Source of the DNA: Promethearchaeota archaeon
GTDB lineage: Archaea; Asgardarchaeota; Lokiarchaeia; Sigyniarchaeales; SOKP01
Length of the DNA: 64,000 nucleotides
Direction: 5' to 3'
Assembly: GCA_030599585.1 (NCBI GenBank)
Contig: JAUVNS010000006.1
Location: 1 to 64,000 of the forward strand
The translations under genes were made by a program, and so were the position numbers. A model generated the notes under the pieces. It did no database searches. It was not told where the DNA came from and was given only the letters and a program-made list of their open reading frames with translations. Positions within the stretch are counted from its first letter, which is position 1, and every line of letters begins with the position of its first letter. Positions 7,924-16,942 of this stretch are shown one piece after another.

Positions 7924-8406
7924 TTAATCTCTCTCTTTCAGTAACTCGGTAAACGAGCTGTTTTCCTTAATAACATTTAAAACCATATGTGTATTAGTCC
8001 GCTCAACAAATTGAGATGTATGAATTTTCTTTATCATTTTGCTAAGATCCCCTCTATTTTTAAATCTTGCTAGAATTAGGGCGTCGTACTCTCCTGTAAT
8101 ATCGTAAACTGCAAATACATCAGGAATTTTAGAGATATCTTGTTCAACTTCCAACATTTTTCCTTTAGATATTGTTAATTCGATAAGCGCTATAATATTG
8201 TATCCTAATTTTTCATAATCTATTTGAACTCCATAATTCTTTATGACACCATTCTCCTCCAAATTACTAATACGCTTAATTATTGTGTTTGGTGACCGAT
8301 TTAGATCATCAGCAATAGTGCTTTTGTTTTTACGACCGTCAATACTTAAGATACTTAAGATTTCAAGATCCAACTCATCAATTTCGTAAGGTTTCATTTT
8401 ATTCAT
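7924..8406 (-). CDS. Lrp/AsnC family transcription regulator
   Basis: The N-terminal winged helix-turn-helix begins at IDELDLEILSIL, with the recognition region at about residues 29-56 (STIADDLNRSPNTIIKRI). The C-terminal RAM ligand-binding domain (about 70-150) contains the G-E-Y-D-A-L strand typical of amino-acid-sensing members. At 160 residues it is full length. It diverges from a small zinc-ribbon gene, and glutamine synthetase lies just beyond, so nitrogen or amino-acid control is a reasonable guess. A TATA-like stretch lies 20-35 bases before the ATG, indicating a nearly leaderless transcript. Confidence 0.9.
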   Translation of the reverse strand: MNKMKPYEIDELDLEILSILSIDGRKNKSTIADDLNRSPNTIIKRISNLEENGVIKNYGVQIDYEKLGYNIIALIELTISKGKMLEVEQDISKIPDVFAVYDITGEYDALILARFKNRGDLSKMIKKIHTSQFVERTNTHMVLNVIKENSSFTELLKERD

Positions 8407-8425
8407 CTAGATATAATGTGTTCGG

Positions 8426-8441
8426 TATATAAATAAATATA
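8426..8441 (-). promoter_or_regulatory. TATA-like promoter of the Lrp/AsnC gene
   Basis: An uninterrupted run of A/T reading TATATTTATTTATATA on the minus strand, 20-35 bases before the ATG. The position fits a leaderless archaeal promoter. A short ATGTGA-N6-TCACAT inverted repeat lies further up at 8502-8519, shared with the divergent gene. Confidence 0.45.
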
Positions 8442-8589
8442 ACGGATTTTTTTTCATTCATTGACAAAAAAGACTTATTATTTTCATAGTATTTAAAAAA
8501 CATGTGAATAAAATCACATAGTTTTTAAGTGTACTTGCATATCATTTGTTATATATATTATCAAATTTAAATTTACACATTGATTAAAA

Positions 8590-8946
8590 ATGTCATTAAA
8601 ATGCCCATTTTGTGGAACGAAATATTTTCACGATAGAAAAGTATGCCAAAAATGTGAAAATGAATCGATTAATAGTATAAACATCCCCAAGAACTACACC
8701 TATGTTCATTACGAAAAAACAATTGCATTTGGACGTCGAAAATCGGACGAAGCTTACATTAATATCGATTCTGAACCTAAGTTTTCTGATTTTATATCAA
8801 AATTGGATTATAATTGGAACTGTAATCCGAGATTCAGATTTCATAATTTTGTCGTTTTAAAATCTGAACTCGCTCAATTAAGAGCTATCAAAGAATTGAC
8901 AACTTCCGATTTAAAAATCCGTGAAGAAGAAAAAATGAATGTATAA
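8590..8946 (+). CDS. Zinc-ribbon hypothetical protein (118 aa)
   Basis: Cys5, Cys8, Cys19 and Cys22 form an N-terminal zinc ribbon (KCPFCGTKYFHDRKVCQKC). The remaining 95 residues are polar with several aromatic residues and no membrane helix; I do not recognise that part. It lies between the divergent Lrp regulator and glutamine synthetase, 94 bases before the latter and in the same direction, so it may share regulation with them. Function unknown. Confidence 0.6.
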   Translation: MSLKCPFCGTKYFHDRKVCQKCENESINSINIPKNYTYVHYEKTIAFGRRKSDEAYINIDSEPKFSDFISKLDYNWNCNPRFRFHNFVVLKSELAQLRAIKELTTSDLKIREEEKMNV

Positions 8947-9040
8947 CATTTGAACAGTTGATTAATGAAACTTAATTTATGTATTCTAACCAACATAGAT
9001 ATTTGTAATTTTAGCTAATTAAATTAAACTGAAGATAAAA

Positions 9041-10405
9041 ATGATTGAAAAGGGAGATTCAAATAGGAAGGGATTATGTGAGGATGTAATCGAGCAAGTT
9101 AAAGAGGAGGATATCAAATTTATATACCTCCAATTTACGGATATTCATGGGTTAATTAAATCCTTTGAAATTAACTCAAAGAGAATTGAGGAATGTTTTG
9201 AAATAGGCGAAGGTTTTGATGGGAGCTCTATAACCGGGTATGGGGCGATTGAGGAATCTGATAAAGTTGCTTTGCCTGATCCAAGCACTTTTTATGTATT
9301 GCCCTGGCGAAATAATGCCATGAATAATCGAGCAGCCAGAGTCATTTGTGATATTTATTCACCTGAGGGTGAACGATATGAGGGGGACCCGCGCTACATT
9401 CTCCAGAAAGCTGTTAAAAAAGCGAAACAACATGGATTTGAATACATTTGTGCTCCTGAGATGGAATTTTTTATGTTAAATCAAGAACATCAGCAGGCTA
9501 ACTTTAAACCATCTGATATGAGAGGATATTTTGATTACGATCCATACGACATTAACGAACGCATGCGCTACACGATTGCGGAATATTGCGACAAAATGGG
9601 AATAGAAATTGAAAAACTACATCACGAGGTGGCTTTTGGCCAACACGAAGTTGATTTTCGCTACGATAAAGCAGTTGTAAGTGCGGACAATACAATTACG
9701 ATAAAAACGATAATTAAAATTGTAGCAGCTCAAAATAATATGACGGCAACCTTCATGCCCAAACCGTTTGATGGGATAAACGGTTCTGGAATGCACTGTC
9801 ATCAGAGCCTTTGGAAAGATAGAAAGAACATATTTTATGACGAATCAGATCCAGCTTATATATCTTTGACAATGAAAAAATGGATTGCGGGTCAGTTACA
9901 TCATGCTAAAGCTATGTGCGCTGTTTTAAGTAGTTGGCCAAACTCATACAAAAGATTAGTTCCGGGATACGAAGCTCCCGTGTATATAGCATGGGGATTC
10001 CGGAATAGGTCCCCATTAATTCGGGTTCCAGACTTCCATGGAAAGCCAAGTGCCGCTAGATGCGAGATTCGTTGTCCAGATCCAGCCGGTAATCCATATT
10101 TACAGTTTGCTGTTCTTTTGAGCACAGGATTATATGGACTTTTATCTGAAGACCTTGAACTTTTTGAACCTACAGATAGAAACGTGTATAATCTTACCTC
10201 GAAAGAAATGGAGAAGGAGGGAATTAATTCTTTACCTGGAAGCCTAATGGAAGCACTGAAGGAATTTAAGAATTCTGAACTTATGAAGGAAATCTTCGGG
10301 GAACAACCATTTAAAAACTTTTATTACGCAAAATTGGAAGAAAACGACGCATACAGATTAGTTGTCTCTGAATGGGAAAGAAATAGATATATAACTCGTT
10401 TATAA
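9041..10405 (+). CDS. glnA: Glutamine synthetase type I
   Basis: Condenses ammonia with glutamate using ATP. All family blocks are present in order: GEGFDGSSITGYG (57-69), the metal-binding EMEF (140-143) and HHEVAFGQHEVDF (194-206), the ATP loop KPFDGINGSGMHCHQSL (241-257), then RLVPGYEAPVYIAWG and NRSPLIRVP. With 454 residues it is the shorter GSI-alpha form; I see no bacterial-type adenylylation tyrosine motif, as expected for archaea. The start ATG has no obvious Shine-Dalgarno site. Proximity to an Lrp-type regulator suggests transcriptional nitrogen control. Confidence 0.96.
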   Translation: MIEKGDSNRKGLCEDVIEQVKEEDIKFIYLQFTDIHGLIKSFEINSKRIEECFEIGEGFDGSSITGYGAIEESDKVALPDPSTFYVLPWRNNAMNNRAARVICDIYSPEGERYEGDPRYILQKAVKKAKQHGFEYICAPEMEFFMLNQEHQQANFKPSDMRGYFDYDPYDINERMRYTIAEYCDKMGIEIEKLHHEVAFGQHEVDFRYDKAVVSADNTITIKTIIKIVAAQNNMTATFMPKPFDGINGSGMHCHQSLWKDRKNIFYDESDPAYISLTMKKWIAGQLHHAKAMCAVLSSWPNSYKRLVPGYEAPVYIAWGFRNRSPLIRVPDFHGKPSAARCEIRCPDPAGNPYLQFAVLLSTGLYGLLSEDLELFEPTDRNVYNLTSKEMEKEGINSLPGSLMEALKEFKNSELMKEIFGEQPFKNFYYAKLEENDAYRLVVSEWERNRYITRL

Positions 10406-10533
10406 TTTTTCATTTTATTTTTATAATTTAATTTTAAGAGTACTTGAAAATTAGGTTCTAAATTTATATAGCAATTGGATGTAGCGGTAAAAATATCCAT
10501 GTTTTTTTTCCTTTTATTTTCCATTATAATTTA

Positions 10534-11103
10534 TTACAACTGAAGAGATTTAGCAACTCTTAGAACATTAGAGCCAAGTACTTCTGCTTGGTCTAAGCGA
10601 TTTTTTTGGTTCAAAATATCACTTGGTTTGTCTGCTACAGCAGTTACTCCGTTTAACTCGCCAGGAACACAGATAACCCCACACGAGAGCATCCATCTAT
10701 AAATTGCATTAATTACAATTGTTTGACCACCACTCGTTCCTCTACCAACTGCAATAGCGCCACCCGGTTTTCCTGCTAAAGGTTTTTCACTTTCTACCGC
10801 ATAGTGCCTATCAAGAATGGAGAGTAATTGAGGACTCACATTCCGATAGTAAACTGGACTTGAAATTACGATGGCATTGCACCATCGAAACGCATCATAA
10901 ATACGTTGCATATCATCGTCAGTAGTACAAGAGCCAATTTCCTGGCATGAGTCACAAGCTTTACAAGGATTAATTGTTAATTCACTAACTAGATAAATAT
11001 TTACATTCCACCCATCATTTTCAAAAGGTTTTAAAGCGTGCCTTAAGAGAATTTCACTGTTACCATTCTTTCTAGGAGTTCCTGATATCCCTATAACATT
11101 CAT
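10534..11103 (-). CDS. Iron-sulfur flavoprotein, NADPH-dependent FMN reductase family
   Basis: A flavodoxin-like fold starts with the FMN-phosphate loop SGTPRKNGNSE (residues 7-17). Inserted after the second strand is a compact cysteine motif, Cys47-x2-Cys50-x2-Cys53-x5-Cys59, the [4Fe-4S] site of archaeal iron-sulfur flavoproteins (Isf). The SSPVYYRNVSPQL segment completes the flavin pocket. Isf proteins pass electrons from ferredoxin to O2, H2O2 or other acceptors; which applies here cannot be read from sequence. At 189 residues it is of normal length, and it stands alone between convergent glnA and the ABC exporter genes. Confidence 0.88.
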   Translation of the reverse strand: MNVIGISGTPRKNGNSEILLRHALKPFENDGWNVNIYLVSELTINPCKACDSCQEIGSCTTDDDMQRIYDAFRWCNAIVISSPVYYRNVSPQLLSILDRHYAVESEKPLAGKPGGAIAVGRGTSGGQTIVINAIYRWMLSCGVICVPGELNGVTAVADKPSDILNQKNRLDQAEVLGSNVLRVAKSLQL

Positions 11104-11242
11104 AATTATTTGGCCAATGAATGAACTATGTAAATTGTTACATCCAAATTAATTAATAAAGTTTCAATATAATTTCTTCTTTCTAATTAGAATTTACATT
11201 TTAAGTAAATAAAAAGGTTTTAAGATAAGGATTAGTATCTTT

Positions 11243-13048
11243 TTAGCTCTTTATTTTGCCCATCTCTTCAACATACTCTAAAGATTGGTGTCTAAAATAT
11301 GTGTTATATAAATTAGCGTATGTTCCTCCACGTTTCATCAGTTCGTCGTGATTACCTTCCTCAACTATTTTCCCGTGATCTATAACTATAATTCTATCAA
11401 CTCGTCTAACAGTCCATAACCGGTGAGCAATAATTATTGATGTTCTCCCTTTTATCGTTTTTTCGAGGGCATCTTGAATTTGGGTCTCAGTGAAGGGATC
11501 TACAGAAGCAGTCGCTTCGTCTAAAATTAGAATTGAAGGGTTTTCTAACAAAACTCGAGCAAAAACAACTAACTGGCGCTGTCCCATTGAGAGGAGGGAG
11601 CCTCTTTCGCGAACATTTGTTTTTAATCCTTCAGGAAGGTTTTTAACCCACTTAGAGCCACCACTAATTTCCAAAGCGTGCATTACATCCTCTTTTGAAG
11701 CATTTTCATACCCATATTTGATATTATTTTCAACGGTATCCGCCCATAGGAATGGAGTTTGTGGGATTATACCAATGTGTTTTCTATACTCCGTAAGATC
11801 ATATTCTCTTATGCTTTTCCCATCAACTAAGATATCTCCACTTTGAAATTCATAAAAACGAGCAATAAGTTTAGCTATACTTGATTTACCCGCTCCAGTA
11901 TGACCTACAAGGGCTATAGACTCTCCTGGATTAACCCGAAGTGAAAAATTATCGAAAATTAATCTACTCTCATCGTATTGAAATGTTAAATTTTTGAACT
12001 CTATTTCACCTTTCAATGTAGTAGGTTTAATGTTATTTGTCTGAACAACAAGAGGTAAAGTATCAATTATTGCAAAAATTCTCTCCGAAGCTGCCATACC
12101 AGTCTGAAACATAGGCCAGAAAGATGCTATAATGAGTAAGGGGAAAAATAATAGAGAGATGCTTTGAATGAAGAGAACTAATTCTCCTATTCCAACAAAT
12201 CCTTCGGTTACCAAGATACTTCCTATTAAAATTAACAACATCGTGACAAAACCTTGAATTAGACCAAGAGTAGGAAAGATAGCGTTCAACAAGAATGCTC
12301 TTTTTAAATTCACTCTATAAGATTGGTTATTCACAGTAAGGAAGTCATCGTAGACTTTTTTTTCTCGCCTAAAGGTTTTTGCTATTTGGATACCAGAAAA
12401 ACTTTCTTTTGTATACGCGTTTACTGAAGCTAAGGCACGTTGTCCAAGTAGAGTCATTTTTCTCGCAAATTTCCTAAATGTCATTGCTGCTACAAAAAAT
12501 AATGGGAGCGAAACAAGAAGAACTAATGTTAGCACCACATCCACAGTAAACATCACAATGATTAAAATTGTTAAGACTACAACAGAGGAAATTACCTCAA
12601 TTGACAATTCCACTGTCTCTCCGAAATCACGAGAATCAGTGTTAATTCTTGAAACTATTTTTCCTAAGGGATTTTTATCAAAGAAAGATAAATCGTGATT
12701 TACGACTGATTTGTGAGCGTCCTGTCTTATATCTAACACTACACTTCCAATTACTTTAGTAGAATATATTTGTCTAATATAATTAAAAACCCAACTTGAA
12801 ATGTTAAAGATAAAAATGATCAAGATTAAAAATAAGATCAAAATTAAATCTGGAGATGTTTCTAAATTACTAATAATTATAGAAGTGATTATAGGTTGAA
12901 AAGCGTAAGTAAGCGATGAAATTGATAGGAAGAATATAACAAGAATCATTGCTCGTTTATAAGGCGAGAAATAAGAGACAATTCGTTTCAATAAGTCTTT
13001 ATCTTGATATTTTCGATCGTATTCTTCTGCTTCAAGTCCTACCCACAA
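11243..13048 (-). CDS. ABC exporter half-transporter, subunit with consensus Walker B and altered signature
   Basis: A six-helix exporter membrane domain (about residues 30-320) is fused to an ATPase domain with Walker A GHTGAGKSS at 382-390 and Walker B ILILDE with the catalytic Glu511. The signature is LSMGQ (486-490) rather than LSGGQ. It pairs with the gene directly upstream, which has the opposite defects, so the two form one heterodimer with one consensus and one degenerate ATP site. The start is TTG, one base after the upstream stop, supported by AAGGAGGTGA at 13058-13067, nine bases away. The substrate is unknown: lipids, drugs and peptides are all possible. Confidence 0.9.
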   Translation of the reverse strand: MWVGLEAEEYDRKYQDKDLLKRIVSYFSPYKRAMILVIFFLSISSLTYAFQPIITSIIISNLETSPDLILILFLILIIFIFNISSWVFNYIRQIYSTKVIGSVVLDIRQDAHKSVVNHDLSFFDKNPLGKIVSRINTDSRDFGETVELSIEVISSVVVLTILIIVMFTVDVVLTLVLLVSLPLFFVAAMTFRKFARKMTLLGQRALASVNAYTKESFSGIQIAKTFRREKKVYDDFLTVNNQSYRVNLKRAFLLNAIFPTLGLIQGFVTMLLILIGSILVTEGFVGIGELVLFIQSISLLFFPLLIIASFWPMFQTGMAASERIFAIIDTLPLVVQTNNIKPTTLKGEIEFKNLTFQYDESRLIFDNFSLRVNPGESIALVGHTGAGKSSIAKLIARFYEFQSGDILVDGKSIREYDLTEYRKHIGIIPQTPFLWADTVENNIKYGYENASKEDVMHALEISGGSKWVKNLPEGLKTNVRERGSLLSMGQRQLVVFARVLLENPSILILDEATASVDPFTETQIQDALEKTIKGRTSIIIAHRLWTVRRVDRIIVIDHGKIVEEGNHDELMKRGGTYANLYNTYFRHQSLEYVEEMGKIKS

Positions 13049-13049
13049 A

Positions 13050-14882
13050 CTATTTTCTCACCTCCTTAAGCAATTGATCTTCTTCGATATCGAATTTCTT
13101 TACGAAAATTTTGCGATAATCTTCAGATGTCTTTAATAATTCTTCATGGTTCCCTTTAGCAACTATTTCACCATTCTCTAAAACTAAAATTAAATCTGCC
13201 CACCTAATTTGAGATAATCGGTGTGTTATTAAAATTGTAGTGCGATTTTTAAGAATGTTTTTAATTGCAAACTGAATTTTGTCCTCTGTGTTAGAGTCAA
13301 TAGCGGAAGTTGAATCGTCTAAGATAAGAATACGGGGATCCGACAAAAAAGCTCGTGCGATGGCAATCCTTTGTCTTTCTCCCCCACTAAGTTGAACCCC
13401 CCTTTCTCCTACCTTCGATTGATATTCTTCAGGCAGCTCACTGATAAAATCATGAGCTTGTGCTTGTTGAGCTACATTAATAACTTGCTCCAATGAACTT
13501 ACTCGCCCAAAAGAGATATTATCAAAAATAGTAGTAGAGAATAAGAATACATCTTGTTCAATATAAGATATTTGATCTCTTAAGGATTGTAAGGAGTAAT
13601 CCCGAATATCGCTCCCATCAACTAATATTCTACCATTAGAAACATCGTAAAGTCGCGAGATTAATTTAGTTAACGTTGTTTTTCCAGATCCAGTTGTGCC
13701 GACTATGGCAACTGTTTGTCCAGCTTGAACTTCAAATGAAATATCTTTTAACACCGGTGTTTTACTACCAGGATAAGTAAACTCTACATTCTCAAATGTG
13801 ATATTTCCTTCGAAAACATTTTCTTTGCCTTCTTTGTTTTCATTAATCTCAGTCTTTTTATTCATTAACTCAAGTAGTCTATCAGCACTTGATCCAGCTA
13901 AACGAAATATAGCAAACACAAACATAGAAATGTTTGTAGGAAAACGTAACAATCCCAAAATTCCTAAAAAAGCAATAATTTGCCCAATATTCATCAATCC
14001 GAAATTAAATAACACAACACTATGCGTGAAACCTGCAGTTATAACTAATGCCAAAACTAAAATCGGAAGATACTTTGCTTGTAATTTTCCTCGCTCGATA
14101 AACGCTTCTTTATAATTTTTAGCGTGTTTATAATATTTTTTCATCTCTTTTTCTTCTTGGACTGTAGCTTTTACTACTTCGATACCCGATAAGGTCTCGC
14201 TTAAAGTAGCAGTCATTTTACCAAAATTTCCCCTTAAACGGCCAGTTATAGGTCCAATGTTGCGTGAATATGACCTCAATAAGATAAGAAATGAAATAGA
14301 AAAGAATATAGGTTCAATTATTAACTGAAAAGGGTAATATAGAATGATGTAAATAACTGGAATAAATAAATACGTAAAGGATTCTACTATTAATGAGAGA
14401 GCAGGGCTAATCAAGAAATTCAACATCCGAACGTCATCAGTTACTCTCGCCATTAACTCTCCAATTTTCATTTGCTCGTGAAAAGATTGACTTTTTCCTA
14501 ATAGATTTGTAAAAAACTCTTTTCGCGCGTCTCTCTCTGTCCTCTGCGCTAAAATCTCTATTAACATTCGGCTTAGAATTCTCAAAATAGGACCCGTTAT
14601 CCCTAATATAAGCAAAATTAAAATGTAATTTCCTAATAATGCAGTTAATCCACTCAGCAATGCTGATATTGTTTCGCCAATTATAATATATATGATAGAG
14701 GATAAATTAGCAGAAAGGATAATTGTAAAAATTATGATTATGATGAAAAATTTGTTAGAGCCGTGAAATAAATGAGCTAAAATCCATCTAGTAGCTCCTT
14801 TTTTCCGCGCTTTAATATAAGAATCTTTACCTGGAGAAAACTCCACAACCGGTTCAGAATCTAATTTTTTTTTGGTCAGCAT
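13050..14882 (-). CDS. ABC exporter half-transporter, subunit with degenerate catalytic carboxylate
   Basis: A multidrug/lipid-type ABC half-transporter with six membrane helices (about residues 35-330) and an ATPase domain: Walker A GTTGSGKTT at 395-403, intact signature LSGGE at 498-502, and Walker B ILILDD, where Asp523 replaces the catalytic Glu. The switch His is His554. Combined with the LSMGQ signature of its partner, this gives the asymmetric site pair known from heterodimeric exporters such as TM287/288. It is the first gene of the two-gene operon; its stop overlaps the ribosome-site region of the next. Substrate unknown. Confidence 0.9.
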   Translation of the reverse strand: MLTKKKLDSEPVVEFSPGKDSYIKARKKGATRWILAHLFHGSNKFFIIIIIFTIILSANLSSIIYIIIGETISALLSGLTALLGNYILILLILGITGPILRILSRMLIEILAQRTERDARKEFFTNLLGKSQSFHEQMKIGELMARVTDDVRMLNFLISPALSLIVESFTYLFIPVIYIILYYPFQLIIEPIFFSISFLILLRSYSRNIGPITGRLRGNFGKMTATLSETLSGIEVVKATVQEEKEMKKYYKHAKNYKEAFIERGKLQAKYLPILVLALVITAGFTHSVVLFNFGLMNIGQIIAFLGILGLLRFPTNISMFVFAIFRLAGSSADRLLELMNKKTEINENKEGKENVFEGNITFENVEFTYPGSKTPVLKDISFEVQAGQTVAIVGTTGSGKTTLTKLISRLYDVSNGRILVDGSDIRDYSLQSLRDQISYIEQDVFLFSTTIFDNISFGRVSSLEQVINVAQQAQAHDFISELPEEYQSKVGERGVQLSGGERQRIAIARAFLSDPRILILDDSTSAIDSNTEDKIQFAIKNILKNRTTILITHRLSQIRWADLILVLENGEIVAKGNHEELLKTSEDYRKIFVKKFDIEEDQLLKEVRK

Positions 14883-15029
14883 CTTTCAATTTCAACAATT
14901 ATAATTGACAAAAAGCTAATACGCAATTTTCAAATATAAATTAGAAAATTAAGCATTCGTTAATAGAATTTGTACCTATAACCTATAAATGAAGATTAAC
15001 AAAGATGGGATGCACTTCAAAAAATAAAA

Positions 15030-15227
15030 TCAGGTTTTATTATTATTGTTTTTAATGTTTCTTATAAAATTGAGTTTTTCAGATATTGCGAGAATTTGGT
15101 CAGACTCGAGGGTTTTAATATCATCTTTTTCAAATTCTAATCTGCATTCTGGGCAATCAATGGTATCGCCCATATCAATCATTTTATTGCCCTTGCATCT
15201 CGGGCAGACGTTAAACTTACTTTCCAT
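15030..15227 (-). CDS. Small zinc-ribbon protein (65 aa)
   Basis: A short protein with two cysteine pairs, CPRC and CPEC (Cys8, Cys11 and Cys25, Cys28), forming one zinc ribbon, followed by an acidic helix and an Asn/Lys-rich tail. The G-x-M-I-D-M-G-D-T-I-D-C-P-E-C stretch resembles the ribbons of DnaJ-like or transcription-associated small proteins, but no close family is evident. It diverges from the PhoU-type gene downstream. Confidence 0.55.
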   Translation of the reverse strand: MESKFNVCPRCKGNKMIDMGDTIDCPECRLEFEKDDIKTLESDQILAISEKLNFIRNIKNNNNKT

Positions 15228-15392
15228 TTTGAAAGGATTCTTTGATGTCTACTTATATAAAAAAAGAGATACATTCCAGTTATATAAAAGTATCTTAAAC
15301 TTTAGATTTTAAACGATAAAATCTCCAATTTGGGATTTATGAATTTTTAAAATATAGAGAATATAGAGAAAATATATATAATTAGAGAATTC

Positions 15393-15401
15393 TATATATA
15401 A
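15393..15401 (+). promoter_or_regulatory. TATA box TATATATAA of the PhoU-type gene
   Basis: Lies 30-38 bases before the ATG of the PhoU-type regulator and inside a gap with an AATATAGAGA near-repeat (15352-15372). The spacing suggests a leader of only a few bases. Confidence 0.45.
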
Positions 15402-15430
15402 GTTACACATTTAAAAGAGAAGAAAAAGTT

Positions 15431-16429
15431 ATGTCATTCAATATTGAAACAAGAAAAGTTCAGAAAACTGGTGGCTCCACCTATATCATTAGTCTACCAA
15501 GAGAATGGATTAATAAGCACGGAATTCAGGTTAAAGATACAATTGGAATCTTGTCACAACCAGATGGTAATTTGCTTATTACTCCCTACATAAGTTCAGA
15601 AAAGCTTATAAAAGAAAAGAAGTTTGATGTCGACGAGATTAAAAACTCTGATTTTTTATTCAGATTGTTAATTGGGGCTTATATCATGGGGTATAACATA
15701 ATAGAAGTGAGATCGAGTAAAAAATTCGAGTCAGTTATAAGAGATACGGTAAGAAACTTCAGTAAAATTACTATCGGGACTGAAATTATGGAAGAATCGG
15801 ATAATATTATTATAATAAAAGATTTACTTGACCCAAAAGAAATGCCGTTTGAGAAGACCATAAAAAGAATGTATATTTTAGCTAATAGTATGCACGAGGA
15901 CGCACTGAAAGCTCTTGAGACGGGAGCTAAAAAGCTTGCAGAAAAAGTAATTGAAAGCGACGATGATATTGATAGATTGAATTGGCTAGTTGAGCGCCAA
16001 GCTCATATTGTATTACGCGATATTATTTTGTGTCAAAAATTGGATATTACATTAGAAGATGCTAGTAATTACAAATTTATAAGCAGATTTTTAGAACGAA
16101 TAGGTGATCACGCCGTAAAAATAGCTAAAAATGTAATACTAATAGACTATCAAAAAATCGATAAGGAATTATACAATAACATTATGAAAGCAAGCGAAAT
16201 CTCATTAGACTTACTGAATATGAGTTTAGATGCCTGGCTCAAAAAGGATTTAAATTTAGCAAATGAAAATATTGAATCGATAAAAAGGTTAACAAAAGCG
16301 TGTAACGCCATTAAAATTAGCCCTAACTCAGAATACCTTGTAGAAATAGGGTTTATTATTGAGAGCATAAGGAGAACGGGCGAGTATTCATCAGATATTT
16401 CAGAAATTATTATAAACAATTTGATTTGA
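15431..16429 (+). CDS. Archaeal PhoU-family phosphate uptake regulator with N-terminal AbrB domain
   Basis: Residues 1-52 are a SpoVT/AbrB swapped-hairpin DNA-binding domain (RKVQKTGGSTYIISLPREWINKHGIQVKDTIGIL). Two PhoU helical repeats follow (about 110-215 and 215-332), with the metal-binding E/D-x-x-x-D pattern seen in RFLERIGDHAVKIAKN and IRRTGEYSSDISEI. This fusion is typical of archaea, where it is proposed to link phosphate sensing to transcription. No Pst transporter genes are nearby. The following small gene is convergent, with 6 bases between stops. Confidence 0.88.
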   Translation: MSFNIETRKVQKTGGSTYIISLPREWINKHGIQVKDTIGILSQPDGNLLITPYISSEKLIKEKKFDVDEIKNSDFLFRLLIGAYIMGYNIIEVRSSKKFESVIRDTVRNFSKITIGTEIMEESDNIIIIKDLLDPKEMPFEKTIKRMYILANSMHEDALKALETGAKKLAEKVIESDDDIDRLNWLVERQAHIVLRDIILCQKLDITLEDASNYKFISRFLERIGDHAVKIAKNVILIDYQKIDKELYNNIMKASEISLDLLNMSLDAWLKKDLNLANENIESIKRLTKACNAIKISPNSEYLVEIGFIIESIRRTGEYSSDISEIIINNLI

Positions 16430-16435
16430 ACTTGT

Positions 16436-16723
16436 TCATAATTTGATATCAAAGTTTTTTTTTGTGCTAATTAGGGTGGTTGTTGCATCGATCCACTCTT
16501 TCAAATCGTTGTCCGTCCTGAAAAACGATACTATCTCGTCCAAATCACTTAATTTGTTAAATACACACTCTATAATTAAATCCCATCCACCGTAAGTAGG
16601 TGATGAGTAAGTAATCTTCCAATTATGGCCTTCGATAGGGTGAAAATGTTTTAATTTCTCTACTATCTTCCACTGAGTTCCGATGATCTTCAAGCGAACT
16701 AAAATGTATCCTCGATAGTAAAT
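16436..16723 (-). CDS. Stand-alone RAM (Lrp/AsnC ligand-binding) domain protein with probable AUU start
   Basis: The protein reads as one RAM domain: a first strand GYILVRLKI, helix QWKIVEKLKHFH, the turn YGGWDLIIECVF that corresponds to the G-E-Y-D-L-I strand of Lrp proteins, and a second helix. The conventional TTG start at 16693 would cut off the first beta strand. The frame is open back to 16723, where an ATT codon directly follows a stop and lies eight bases downstream of a GGGTG Shine-Dalgarno match (16732-16736). I therefore take ATT 16723 as the start (95 residues). Such single-domain proteins bind amino acids or modulate Lrp partners. Confidence 0.6.
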   Translation of the reverse strand: MYYRGYILVRLKIIGTQWKIVEKLKHFHPIEGHNWKITYSSPTYGGWDLIIECVFNKLSDLDEIVSFFRTDNDLKEWIDATTTLISTKKNFDIKL

Positions 16724-16942
16724 CTATTTGACACCCGATATTTTTGTTATCCTCACATTTAAACTGTTATCTACCAGTTATCTAAAGCAAACTTTAATTA
16801 CTATTTATTTTTTTTCATGGTTTTTATTAATGGTGAAATTAAATATTTACCAGTAATTTTTGAAGCAAACCTTTTATACTAGTATGTAAAATATTATTAT
16901 ACCTTAGTTTTTAGGAGAATCTAAAATAAAAAGTGAAAAATT

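Noticed and set aside
8502-8519. ATGTGA-N6-TCACAT inverted repeat near the Lrp gene as an Lrp operator
   Set aside because: Only six-base arms in AT-rich DNA; could be chance, so not listed as its own feature.
9041-10405. Adenylylation control of glutamine synthetase
   Set aside because: The protein is the shorter form and shows no adenylylation motif.
16844-16860. TTTACCAGTAA as a member of the TTAC-GTAA family
   Set aside because: The spacer is 2 bases rather than 4 and it lies outside the island.
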